From NCBI GenBank assembly GCA_024305405.1, contig JAKNDB010000068.1, forward strand, positions 8,789,501 through 8,853,500: a stretch of DNA of 64,000 nt, in the 5' to 3' direction. Shown here in pieces: positions 12,548-25,718 of this stretch (within the stretch, counting starts at the first letter, position 1; each line of letters begins with the position of its first letter). Made by a program: the position numbers and the translations under genes. This DNA is from Dirofilaria immitis (Eukaryota; Nematoda; Chromadorea; Rhabditida; Onchocercidae). The notes beneath the pieces were generated by a model. That model did no database searches and was not told the DNA's origin. It was given only the letters and a program-made list of their open reading frames with translations.

Positions 12548-13780
12548 TATTTTATTTGCTGGCAATAATTAATGTTCCTCTTGCACCAGGATTTGGCTAA
12601 TTAAGTGGAGAAGTCTTAGATTTACCTCAATGAAATCAATTTGCAAATATACCTTCTTACTGTTTCTCCTTTTTCCTAGTCTTCCGTAACATTGATTTTT
12701 ATTATGGTAGCTACAGGCAGATACCTTTATCTACAACCGTTGATGTTAATAAATTCTTGACTTGTTGGGTGTTGTAAACATTATGGAGCTTATTGATGCC
12801 TAAAAAAAGTCTGCAAGTAATCATCTGATTTATAAATATTTATGGATGGAGATATTGTAGTGTTATTCAAATTATCCTCATAAGAACACGCGAAGTTCCT
12901 CGGGTCGTCATTTCATATCCTTTTTGCTGATAATGATTTAGAGTAGTCATTATGTTGGCTGAAGGAAATTGATAAATTGTATTAGAGATATTTCGGATTA
13001 GGAATTCCAGGTGTTGTACTATCTGAGTGAGGAATCTTAGATTAATACCATTCGTGAAGCATCTTCACAACTGCATTTTCTGAGAATTTGTATGACTATT
13101 CTATGTTGAGGGTTGCAAGTTCAAAAATGTAAGCTGCAATGCACAAGAAAGATCTCACGAACATGAAGTTACTTTCGGCAGTACGTACTGACAATCCTTT
13201 CTCTCTCCCAATCCATGAACTTCTCATCTCTTAAAACGAAATGAGCCGTAATAGTTGCATTAAGATATCACAATTATTCACGGATACCTCAATATCCACG
13301 TGAAATGTACGAATTCTGCCACTTTTAACATAATCCGAAGTGTGGGGTCACTGTCAACTTGAGGATGTCCATTCTGGGGCGAAGTGTTCGTTGTTACGGA
13401 GATGTTTTCGAACTGTTCTTGTATGGATGATATTACCAGAATTATTTTCTGTTCTTTGGTTTAGGTTGCTTCCTCGATTTGCTTAGATGAATGCGAACTA
13501 TTTTGTTCTGCTTCATTGATGTCTTTACACGTTTCTCTAGATGCCTAGAAGTGGTGGGAGGAACATTCGAAATTTCATTTTTCCTAAATTCTGCATAAAT
13601 TTATTTTGAACATATTTTGCATAATTTTGTTTTCTGTATTCACGCATGCCTATGCGTGCTGATGGCATTGAATTTAAATCATAGTCTGATATGTTGTAAA
13701 AGTATATATATATATATATGTAGAATATATATATGATATGTTGTAAAAAGTAGGCGACATTATGTGATGCATCCCAATTC

Positions 13781-13838
13781 TTGAATGCTTACTTGCTTCA
13801 CACAGAATATTGAATGTTTACTTGCTTCACACGGAATA
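13781..13838. repeat. 29-bp tandem duplication (two copies)
   Basis: Copies at 13781-13809 and 13810-13838 share TTGAATGYTTACTTGCTTCA and differ at two positions. Non-coding, upstream of the SUMO gene. Confidence 0.85.
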
Positions 13839-14090
13839 TTCTAATTGGCAAACAGACTCATCTTTTTAATAAGTCTTCAAGTTAAACAAATCAGTTGTTT
13901 TTTTCAACTATTGGCTTTTGAATTTCTGAGAAAAAAGGAAGGAAGATAGTAAAACTCGAATTTTCGAAACATAGTAGCAGCTTCTACGTATATTTGAACA
14001 TATATTGAAACTTACTGTGACGATTGAATTTGCGTGATAAAGGCGAATAATGGGCTCACAAATGTTTCTTCAGTTTTTTCTAAAGGAATT

Positions 14091-14098
14091 TTCTGCAG
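14091..14098 (+). promoter_or_regulatory. Probable trans-splice acceptor of the SUMO gene
   Basis: TTCTGCAG, a good nematode 3' splice site, 44 bases before the SUMO start with no matching donor seen upstream. Leader addition here would remove the upstream in-frame ATG at 14050 from the mRNA. Inferred from position and consensus only. Confidence 0.5.
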
Positions 14099-14142
14099 AG
14101 GAACTTTTTGACTACTGCAAGTTTTTGAGCGAATTCAAAAGA

Positions 14143-15037
14143 ATGGCTGATGAATCACAGGCAACAGGTGGAACAACTGGTAATAGTAATTCAGCATCTG
14201 GACCAGCGCCAGCTTCGTCTTCTGAATATATCAAATTGAGGGTTGTAGGACAGGTATGACTTATTTTCGGACAGTATGTGGTAAAAATCCATGTATTTGT
14301 TATTACACTGAAGTTTGATTTTATCACGGATTTCGATTTATAAATGGTTATTGTGTTTATGATTTGGATTAACTTTCTTGATCTTTCAGAAGAACTTCTT
14401 TTAAATCCAGGGTTGTATTTAAACTTTAAATTTAAACTATTCTATGAGTTTTTATTTGTTTCAGGACTCAAATGAGGTACATTTTCGTGTGAAATTTGGT
14501 ACAAGCATGGGGAAGCTGAAAAAATCTTATGCAGATCGAATGGGTGTTGATGTCGGTTCCTTGCGTTTTTTATTTGACGGGCGGCGAATCAATGATGAAG
14601 ATACTCCTAAAACATTGGAAATTGAGGAGGATGATATAATTGAAGTAAGTTAATTTCGTGTCTTTGGAATGTCGAAATTAGCGGACTATTCCTTATGATA
14701 AACAATAGTCATTTGATCTTCATTGCAACTGTTGTTGGAGACTTCTCAAAAAGTTATGATCTCCGCTTTCTATTTCTAGTTAGTTAAATTGATTTATCTA
14801 AATTCGGCTATCCATTTGTTATTGTTACTTCTTTTCGACTCATCGAACTATGTGGAAATCACATTATCGTACATTGACGTGATTTTTTAAAATATAAGAA
14901 AGGTATTCGCATAGATATGCATTGATATGAGTTTTTTGTTTTCCATTTGAAAAGTAGAGAAAAAAAACAGATAACTTTCAACTCTTTTTTCATTTCAGGT
15001 TTACCAAGAACAAGTTGGTGGTCACTTCGTCCACTGA
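14143..15037 (+). CDS. smo-1: SUMO, small ubiquitin-like modifier
   Basis: Conjugated to lysines of nuclear and cytoplasmic proteins by E1/Ubc9. Exons 14143-14253, 14465-14644 and 14999-15037 give 109 aa with no frameshift, the only clean gene here. A Ser/Gly/Ala-rich flexible N-terminus (about 1-28, starting MADESQATGG) precedes the ubiquitin fold: EYIKLRVVGQDSNEVHFRVK, the Ubc9-contact region FLFDGRRINDEDTPKTLEIE and DIIEVYQEQVGG. The diglycine is followed by HFVH, so a SUMO protease must remove four residues to expose the conjugating GG. C. elegans SMO-1 also has a very short tail. The frame extends upstream to an ATG at 14050, adding 31 mostly aromatic and hydrophobic residues unlike any SUMO. 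I chose 14143 because of the family start MAD and the acceptor at 14098. Spacing to neighbours argues against an operon. Confidence 0.97.
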
Positions 15038-17699
15038 AAAGTTTGATGAACTTTAACAGTTCTTTTTTTCTCGCTCTAACTTCTTTTTCTTTCATATCCA
15101 ACATTATTATTGATAATGTTTCTTGACAATTATTGATAATACTTCTTGCCAATTTTGACTTAAAATTTGTTATCTCCCGTCAAGCTGCACATTTTGCATT
15201 CACTTCATTGTTTCAAAACTTCTGATTTTTAGGTAGGTAGCCATTTATCTCTGCTTATTATGGGAGATAATTAAGTAACTGCTTGCACTCCAGCGTGGAA
15301 GAATTTTTCGAAAAAAAGTCAAGCCTTCCAAAATTTCTTTCTATCAGAATTTGGACTGCAGAATTGGAAATGTTTTTGTTTTGCTTTGTTTCTGTTTTAA
15401 TATTTATGTAATTTTATGTAGTATGAATTGAGATCTTTAAACTATTATAAACAGATCCAGGTAACAATTTGACTGATTGCGTAAAGCATGATTGAATTGC
15501 CATTGTCATTATATTGAATGGTTTTTCTTACAAAATGTCTTTATCATCTCATTGGAATGTTTTAATTTGTTTCAGCATATTTCAGTGGTATTATGTAGGT
15601 CTTCTTAAAATTTGCAGAAATCTGTCCTGAATTAGTAATTTCGAAGTTTTTTTTTAAATATACACAAACATCCATATCATATTGACTTCAAAAGCATTAT
15701 ATTAGAAATCTGAAGGACTTTGATTTGTTCCTCCCTTTATGTTATGTCAACGTATGACTCAAAGGACTGCGATGTCCATCATACAGATCGACTTTTTATA
15801 ACTGATGCAGTCATTTAGTGTTTCTGATAATATTCAAACTTTCTATAATTTGAACATTGTTAAGCTGCTTGCTTGGACCGGAATATATTCTAATGATGCT
15901 GATACTATTGTTTTCACGCTTTTCATTATTAATATAAAAAAATTTCGAGTTGAAATGAATAGAACTCGAATTCTTTTAAAGAGTGTTTTATTTCTTCAGT
16001 TTGTCTTTACAGGAAAAATTAACAGAAGAGGAGAAAATCTGTTCAGTTTGCAAATGATACTGTTTTCTTTTCACTGGTTTATAAATGGCATGCCAAATCG
16101 CATTATTTTGAAAGAAACAAAATGTAGCGGCTGTATGTGTTTAAATAAATATAGGGCATCAGTTATCGTGTTATAGTATTATAGTTTGAAATATTTTGGT
16201 AGCCGTGTATGGCATGATGCAGATGCTTGAAATAGCGTATCACACGATGAAATAGAAATGGAAATCTTTTGAGTTGGCGATATAGAATGTAAGAAACACA
16301 AAAATAAGAGCGCTGGTCACATATTTTTAAATAAATTTGAATAAGGTCTTCATTAGCGATTCTTGAAGTCTGTTTTAGGACAGTCAAAATAATTTTGATG
16401 GTAAGAACAGTAATTTCGAGAAGCTAACGAATAGGCGTCTTATAAAAGCAAAGACAAACAGTTTAGTTGAATTAAAGATGAGGCCAGGAAACAGTGGAGA
16501 ATTTTATAGTGTTGCATAATTCGTATAAAAAGCTATGGGAAAAGTGCTAAATGATATATTTTGAAATTTTGATGTAACTGATTGGGAACTTTCCAAAGAA
16601 GTGGGGTTCTTTTCCAAAACAAAGTTTTCGAAGATTTATCTTAGTATTTGATATCAGATTAATCAGTTGGCCGTATTTCACGTCATTTGCTAGATTAGAA
16701 CATCAATAAAACAAAGAAGCTTTTATTTGTGAGAGTAATTTCGAAGGAAGTATTTCAAAGTGAAAATTTTCAAACTTTTATATGCAAATAATAAATCGGG
16801 AACAAGTTAAGAATAATATTTCATACTAAAACAGTCATCAAACATTCTGATTGAAAAGAAAAGAGATATCGGCATGTACAAATATAACTAACTTGCTATC
16901 ATCGCACAATCTTCGCCTCCGTAGAAAATTTTCCATAGCTCAGTTAGCAAATTTAAAAATTTTGCTCTCCCACTTATTACTTTAAATTAATTTTAAAAAA
17001 AGGATTTGATTAGCATGTAATTTACGATATCGATTTAATAATGATTAGTACTATCTCGAAGCTATTCGACTGGTTAATGTCCTGTGAATGACGGAGTCGT
17101 AGTTTTATTAGTATTGAATAATTTCAATCTATATCACTAATAAGATTTAAACACTGATACCATTAGTATTTTGTACTTCCGATTCTTCGACTGCTCTACA
17201 AATTTGAGAAATTTCCACTTTCTCCGTGCGATAATACATAGTATCATTTCAGTAATTAAATTGAAGTCATTGGATGGATGGTAGTGTGAAATTTTTAATG
17301 TTTTAAATACTTTTATTGAAGCGGTCAATGAATTTATTTAAGAAATTTTAATGCAATCAGCGATTAAGTTAAGTTTTTATGGCAATGAAGTCCTGAAAAG
17401 GATTGCATCAAACGTTTGGATTGAGCATCATTCTCGACAAGTTTTTTTCATTCATTCTCGATATGCTTTTATTCATTTCTTCAAAAAGTTGATCTCTCCA
17501 TTGGGTTCAATAATACTACGTAAACATTCAAATGATAACGATATCGTTCATTGCTGCGAATCGCTATCTCTCTCATTCAAATTGTATCACTTTGACTGTG
17601 AAAAATGGACTCATTTCAATTGTAATAAGCTCTCTCCTGTTTCAATGGCATGTAAAAGCCAAACCAATTAAAAATGAGAATGCATTTCATTTATGTATT

Positions 17700-17841
<142 letters not shown>

Positions 17842-17912
17842 TCAGTGGAATCTGTGTAACTGTATGTATTGTGCCTTGCTGTGTCATTTTATATGTCTGT
17901 CTATCTATTGAC

Positions 17913-17954
17913 AATCTCTCACTACTTAAGGAAAATCTCTCACTACTCAAGGAA
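17913..17954. repeat. 21-bp tandem duplication
   Basis: Two adjacent copies of AATCTCTCACTACTYAAGGA, differing at one base, just right of the GT microsatellite. Confidence 0.85.
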
Positions 17955-20900
17955 AAAAATAATGAACTGGTAATCCTAAAATCGCATGTCCAAATTTGTC
18001 ATTTTTAAATTGAATTATCTTTTGACAGCTTAGTCTTAGGTAGGTTGACAGAGCAGTATAGTTTCTTATTGACATTCATTTTGTGGCATTCATACCAAAA
18101 TCCTTCCAAAGTAGTTCAAATATCAATTCAATTCATTTCCTCCTTTACTGCTTCACATTCTTGTCCCTAAGACTAAGACTGAAATAAAATACACACTTCC
18201 GCTTATCTTTTTTGCCTACAAATTTGGATTTTCGATCAATTTCTCCATATTTAAATACCATGGGCTTATCTAGCAGTTTCGTCCCGTCCATTTCAATTTC
18301 ATCAATCATTTTAAAATTTGAAAAGAATTTCTTGTATAATTGTAATTTAACTTTAACTATTTATTTGAACGGATTAAATGGAAATAAAAAAAATGTGTTT
18401 TATTAAGTAAACAGAGATAGGTGAAACATTTCCTTTTAACAAAATTAATAAGATAGCTGGTTTGATACGATAACTATAAAGAGATTGAAAAGAGGGCATC
18501 GAATGAACCTGTATTAGGATAGTAGTAATAGAATGGGATGATGAAGAGTAAGATGGGAGAAAGAACTTGTTTCTGTTGACACCATCACATCCCACTCTCT
18601 TCATCCTTCCACAAATAATTTTGACAAAAAAAAAAAGGTCTTTAGTGCTGTTTAATGGAAAGCAATTTTTACATTGTTCAGTTATATCGAGAAAAATTGT
18701 TTTCAATGCGCAAATTAATTCTCAATACGGGGCTTTTCCTTTCAGCTAACTTATTCCCTCATAAACGCGGCTTCCTTCTTCAATATTCAACTTCAAATTC
18801 CATCAATTTCAAATTACTATTTTCCTTCCATCTTTCTTTCACTAATTCCTTTATGAAAGAATGCAGTCAACAGTAATATCATCATCATTTCCTGAATATC
18901 TGAATAGTGTTAAAGATATTTCGTCTAATTTAATCAATTAAAAATAAACGAGCGCTGCCTCATATATTTCTATTTTTAAAAACAATAAATGAAGTATTAG
19001 CTTGTTGGTCGCAGCAAATTTTCCAGCTTAACAAAACATTACATGGAATTACTGTATATATCAATTACTCATACATCATTACTTCACTTCTATGTTTTAA
19101 AAAATAAACAAAAGAACAAATAATTGAAAGAAATAATGGCACAATGTGCTTAAGAAAATACATAGTATATGAAAGGATATGAAGAAGGAGTTGTCCCCTA
19201 ACATCATCAATCAGTCATCATGAAACGATCGTTGATTCAAGTTACAAGAAATGATGTCTCACCACATTTTCATTAATGAAAAACATTCCATCTAAATATT
19301 ATTTTCCTTATGTGTCTACTACTGAAAGGGAAAGAGGAAATTATCAGCAGGAGCTGATAATCCAATATGTAGTAGAAACATGGATTAGCTTTCACCGTTT
19401 GAGCATTTTTTATTTTTCACTTTTCTATCACTTCTCTTTTGTTCCTCTTAGTTTTATTGTACAAATTATTTTCTATTCGCCTAATCATTGAAATGATTTA
19501 TTATTTCCTTTATTGTCCATTCAGTTCGAGAAAGTGAACAAATAAAAAGAAAAAGTATGATGTTCAAGAAGTCTCTTGCTATAAAATTCAAAGGTGCTAA
19601 AGTTTTGTTCAGAACTCGAGTTTCATTTTGTAAGTTATTCTTTCTAATTATCTTGACGGAGATAGCAGAAATAGGTATTCTATAATCTAATCACTTTATT
19701 TTCATCGATTCACTCCTTACGCTTAACAGTTTTTCGATGAATTCTATAATCTGCAAAAGCGCAGAATTTTATCGGCAACTCGTTAAGTGAAGGGAACAAA
19801 AAAAAAGTCATGTAATTTGTTTATAATTTAAAATATCAGAATTTTAGTTCTGTTCAAAAATCTGAGGGAATAATTTTTTTAAAAAGAAGCCATTCCGTGC
19901 GTAAAAGAAATTAGTATAAATATGTAGCAATATCTGTACATTTTGTTTTTTTTTTTTTTTTATTTTTTTACTTTTCTTCTCTTTGTGACAAGAAGAAATT
20001 GAATTCTATCAGTTGAAGATATTTTAAATGAATAAAACCGGTCATCATTGTCTCAGCCACTGTTACTAAAATAGTTCGATATGGTGAAACTGTTTAGCAT
20101 TTAAGTAAACTAATTACAATGAACAACAGAAGCCATTTATATAAGCATCATCGTCCATTTCACTTAGTACATCTATACGTCATCCCATCCGTCTTCATAG
20201 ACGAAATTGTCTTATTGATAAAATTCAAAATGAATCACAAACATTCTTCTCATCACAATATCACTTTGAATGAATGACAAGTATGACATTAAATTTTAGT
20301 TTTTTCATTCGTCAACTTTCATATACATATACATATACGTATATGCATATTCATTTCCACTATTTATAAAATACGAAGAAATGATTATATTGGAAATCAA
20401 TCGATGTCTATCCTTAGAAGTAAATTGAGTACATTGTATAAATTGAATTCATTGGAATTTGTTTTTACTGATTTGAATATTTGAGTAGCATGCATGTCTT
20501 AATCATTTTTTTATTCTTTTTATGGTCAGGTAGGAAAGGCATTTTTTACCTTTCTTCCACTCCTATACTTCTCTTTTCTCCTATATTTCTTCTCTTTTCT
20601 CTACACCTTCATCAATACCAATTTCCATATTTTTACTAAGGTCATCGCATTATGCAATGCACTATAATAACGTCCGAATGATATGCCCCACAGCTGGTCT
20701 TTTTATTTGCCATTTTTTTAAATCTCAGTTATGCAAATGATAGACAGTTCTATGAGATTATTTCTCTCCTTCCTAAATTTTATTCGCCGCATTTCATTGT
20801 TTGTTTCCGAATAAAAAATAAATGATGAATTAGTTCATCAAATTTGGTTAACTGAAATAGAGATTCTGATTTCATTATTTTAGATTCTAGAAATTTTTAA

Positions 20901-23039
20901 AAAGAAATGCATTGGGTGGATTTGTATGCTAATAAATATTAATTAATATGAGAGACGAGTAATTAGCAGAAGCATTACAATATTTATTTCCTTGTAGATT
21001 CCAAAGCAACTGACATAAAGATACTTGAATGTTTTTCCTTTAAAATAAAACAACATCCTGAAAGAAGTTTTAAAATGTAAGAGAAAAATTGGATAAAGTG
21101 TAAAGTTGAGAGCAGTAATAGACTGCTAAAATATCAAAAGAGCACTTCTTCTCTGTTCACTTAGTTTTATTAAAGTTTGAGGGAACATTTTTTCACAAAT
21201 TTATTTGATCGTATTAGTACATTCTCAGTTTTTTTTTGATATTCACTTTGGTTTGTCTAATCTCAGATTTGTTTTGCTTCAATCTATATAAAAAGAAACT
21301 CATCTTACTCAATTCTTCAATTCAAAATATAATTACTACTTATTTACTTAACATTATCCTATAAAATACCTTTAACTATCCAGGAGCAACTCCTACTTTT
21401 ATTTTTTTTCTACTTTTTCGATGAGTTATAATTATATATTTCATATCATTAAGCTTTAACTCTGACTTCCACTATTTTCGTTAGTTATTTACAATGTCGG
21501 TGTGTTATATCACGAAGAAAGTTTGTTCGATTGATAGCTTTATGTTTTAAAATGACTGAAGAATGCAGCCGTTGCAATAGTACAGTGATAAATTCGTCCA
21601 GTGTCTAGTGGAATGCTTATTACTTTAGGATAGTTCCTGATATCGATATGGAAAATTAATAGAAAAGGAACTGATTAGTTAAAGAAACGAATCAATATTG
21701 ATATTCTGTTTAGGCCTCCTCATTCAAAGTACATTTTTTCATTCGATGAATCACTTATCAGCAAGAATCAATTAAATCAGACATCTTATCTTATTAATGT
21801 TCTTGTCTCTCCATTATAAAATTGTTTCTTTCCCGTTTATATCAAACGAGTTTATTCAAAAACAAACTGAATCATAGCTTTGAATTTTGACGAGAAGGTT
21901 GATTTGTTATCTTCAATTAGAATTTGGAATGCCTGCCATCTTATAAGCAAAGAATCGAATGGATACCTATCAATCAAGTATGCGGAGTAAAGAAAGCAAA
22001 TAAGACAAGTTGAATCATGGCATTTCAAAAGTCATCATCACCAATGAAGATTCTGCAAATTTTTAGTGGTATTCGATATTCCTCGTTATTATTGTGTTAC
22101 AAACAGTTGCAGTGATACGAAACTTTAAATTTTCATGGAAATGCTTAATTATCCTTTTTCACTGTAGGTTCTATTTATTTAAGATTTGTAGTAAATTTCA
22201 ATATTCTATCCCAAGATGATTTTATAATATCATTTGTCTCTTTCGGAAGAAATTGCAAAAATACTTATAAAATTTGTACTTATAAAATTACTTATAAAAA
22301 TTTAACGATGTGTTTGAAGTGATAATTAATCTATCATTTTTCATTATTTTACTTAAATGAAATCCTTTCCATCTGATAGTTTCATTGAAAATGGAAATAG
22401 CATTATGCAATTCATGCATGAAATGTTCAATTCCTTATTGATTCTCGATATTCATTTGTTAAATTGATGTAATTTCATACATCAGATTCACTAGAGAAAT
22501 AAAAGAATAGTTTTTTTTTTTTCTTGATCAACAAAGAAAGCAATAACAGTTGTCCTTACGATAGTCCTTGCAAACAAAGGACAGCGAAATTCGAATTTTT
22601 TTGCTGAATATTAGAAAGAATCACTGAAGAATGTGTTACTAAAAAACTGATTCGCAAAAATTATTTTATTTTTTGATTTTACCCATTAACTTATTAACAT
22701 TTCTGCTGTCGATTCTTTTTGATTGAAATCACAAAAACTGAAATCAGTTCCAGTTTAGAAATTACTACAAAATACTTTTTAACATTAATCAAGCTATCAA
22801 TGAATCTTTGATGCAATAGTCTCATTTCGAGAATTGCTATGAATTTCACTTATTTCCTTCTTATTGTGATATCTTTTCAACTCCATATAACCAGGGAATC
22901 TATAGCCAAATAGTTCTTATTTGAATTATGATTTCCGTTACTGAGGCAATTTCTAAATTGATTATCTATCAATTTCATTATCAGTAAATTATATGAAGAT
23001 ACTGAATCATCTCTTAGTTAAATAGCATTTTCTTACAGA

Positions 23040-23220
23040 CAATCCATTATTCTATTCTCATTTGGAAAAAAAGGTACTGAAGAGAAAGAGGGTATCAGCG
23101 GTTGGCGCCGATGAAATGAGATCGGAGGACATGTACGCATTGAGCTTACTTAGTCTTCACGACCAATGCCTGTACGGTTCCCATTTTCTCATACCAGCAG
23201 TCATTAATTTTATTGGATAG
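23040..23220 (+). other. Exon-like open segment, unrecognised
   Basis: After an acceptor-like TTCTTACAG ending at 23039 the plus strand stays open for about 60 codons to a TAG at 23218-23220. Base composition is visibly more GC-rich than the surroundings, and the translation is mixed, protein-like text (for example VSAVGADEMRSEDMYALSLL). I recognise no family and see no partner exon. The same stretch carries an imperfect inverted repeat (23091-23195), so a structured RNA is an alternative reading. Confidence 0.3.
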
Positions 23221-23639
23221 CGCAAATTGTATGATTGATTGAATGGTTTAGGGCGGTGATAGGAAGTTAATGGTGTCCTTGACTGATAGCGAAAGGTTCC
23301 CTACTGCTCCACCCTTCGTTTTTGTTATTCAATTTGTCCTCAATCAAACTATTCACATTAAATTCGTACCGATCGGTTGCACATTTTCATCTTTACATAG
23401 CAATTTTTTTCCTAAGGCAGATATATATTACGAATAGGTCATATCACACAAAACATTTTTTCGTTATAGAAACATTTTCGTTAACGAATGTTAAAATACA
23501 GTTTCTATCATTAAATTTGAATCAAAGATTAGTAAATAAGTAATTTTTTTTTTCATAGAAATTCCACTTTTATATATTTCGCCATCCTTGTAACTTTTAA
23601 TTTATATTCAAATTGTTATAATAATTTTATATTTTCTTC

Positions 23640-23640
<1 letters not shown>

Positions 23641-23708
<68 letters not shown>
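23641..23708. repeat. (TTA)n trinucleotide microsatellite
   Basis: About 22 uninterrupted TTA/ATT units in the large gap before the filament gene. Confidence 0.97.
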
Positions 23709-23875
23709 GGGATACATATGCCATATTCGTTGATATGCATACTTGCAACATTATTATCATTTTTGTCTTTCAAATTTTTTTACATCAGTCACTTTTTAAA
23801 CACTTCAAGTGTAAATAAACAAAAGAATAATTCTAATCATATCTTCATTGCTGTTTTCGTTATCGTTTATGTGAT

Positions 23876-23880
<5 letters not shown>

Positions 23881-23912
<32 letters not shown>
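23881..23912. repeat. (GA)n microsatellite
   Basis: Sixteen GA units followed by an A run; about 170 bases right of the TTA array. Confidence 0.95.
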
Positions 23913-23916
<4 letters not shown>

Positions 23917-25685
23917 AAAGTTAAATATGTTAATTTCGTTTGCAATTCAATAATTAAAATTTCTTGGATAGAGAGAACGCGATAGATCATACTAACCGAA
24001 AGTGCATTATTCATCTAATAAATTTTACGAAATCAGTCACATAATATTAATTGTAACAGTCTTTTTGATTATAAATTTTCCTTAACAATTCTGGATATAT
24101 TTATAGGAATTTTCATGAAATGCATTTAGCGGCTCAAATCTGATTCGCATGATCTCCAGACAAATTCAGTAAATGGTCCTTGCATTTATTTTTTTTTATG
24201 ATGGTTCTGAATTCTGTCTCTCATCTTTAAAACTTGACAGCATTTAGAAATCCTTTTGGCGAATTAAATAGGAATGAAATTATTTAAATTTTTTTGGATG
24301 GTGAAGAATTCAAGATTTTTTGAAGAAAAAAACATGAAGATTCTGAATTTCCTGCATGCTTTACTCATTAAAGTTCTTAAGACATTGTTGATTCATCCTG
24401 AAATTTCAGAAATTATAGAAAAATTTTTGACTTCTCTTCCCGCGAGATTTATTTTACTAAATACGAAATCTTTTTAAAATTTCAACATGTTTTTACACTT
24501 CATTTGGTCGCTAATCTATGTAGAGAACTTTTGTGGTGCGATTGTTTTGTGTTTGGAATTGAACTAAATCAATTAATTTAAAATTGAAATTAAAAATCTT
24601 TGGTTAATGCTGAAAGTGAGCATATCAAATTATTCCATCAAAAGAAACAAATAAAGACGTAGAAGGAAGACCAAAAGTCTTTCTCTCGTACATTTCTCCC
24701 TCAAATCTCAGTACAATAATTTATTGAAGAGAATCTCTTATCAATTGTTAATCATTTCTTGATTTTTTAATCAATGGAAAGATTTAATCGAGAAAGCTTG
24801 CTATAAAAAGCCTATATATTCAGAAGTTTGATGACATTAGATAGGTCAAAATTATTTTAGTAAGTTTCTTGAATTCGGATGTTTATCTAAAATTTGAACG
24901 AAAGATAGAACGTAGAGCAAAAAAAGGGATAGAAACATTATCATTATTCTTTTCTATCTCATAATTTATTTATTTGTAATCTGTTACAGTATTATCAAAT
25001 TAATTTTTTTCGACAAGACATAAAAGGTCGAGAAAGTTTTAAGTAAATGCAAATAGCGGATTTATACCGAATCTTTTTTTTCAAGAACAATCAGGAAAGT
25101 GAAAAAGCGAATGCTAAAAGAGCATTTCAAAAAAGCTTAATTGATTTTAGTAATCCAGTTTTGCATATTTTTAATCATTTTTCCTAGCTTCAGTTGTCCA
25201 TGAAGAACATTTCTAAAATTTGAAAAATTTGCGAATTTGAGCTTCCCAAATGTGGGAAGTTTTCGAATGATAAATGAGTTCATTCATTTTTACTTGACGA
25301 AGTATTGGAAAGAAATTTTCGGAATTTGATAAATAAAGAGGAGAGATATTTTGAAATAAATAAATGATAAGAAAATGAGGAAAAGATAGCTGTTCATACA
25401 ATTAATTTTCTAAATTTCTGCTTGATGAAAACGACTTCCATAAAAATTTAAATAATTAAAAAATCAATTTAGTTTTTACAGTTTAAGATATCTTACCAAA
25501 TTTCATCAACAATCAATGAAATGTAAGCAGTATGGTATAATAACTTCGATTTATTTTTATTACAAATTTGTGTGCTTGCAATAAGTATCGATTTCAAGCA
25601 ATCTTTGCATGGCCGTTGACCTTAAATATTGTTCAATCTGTTTCTGCTATTTTTCAACTAATTCTTTTTAAATCAGAAAAATTTT

Positions 25686-25693
25686 CACTTCAG
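25686..25693 (+). promoter_or_regulatory. Candidate trans-splice acceptor of the filament gene
   Basis: CACTTCAG lies 25 bases before the start codon. A second AG (ATTATAG) ends at 25709, nine bases before it. Either could receive a spliced leader or close a 5' UTR intron. Consensus and position only. Confidence 0.4.
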
Positions 25694-25718
25694 AATTAGT
25701 AAATTATAGCGGACAAAA

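Larger units (their letters stand above)
11992..14142. other. Intergenic, ANKRD13 to SUMO
   Basis: No conserved coding sequence seen in about 2.1 kb. It contains three small duplications: 12454-12547, a TGATATGTTGTAAAA pair near 13688 and 13733 flanking a TA run, and 13781-13838. The SUMO promoter and leader acceptor lie at its right end. Confidence 0.6.
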
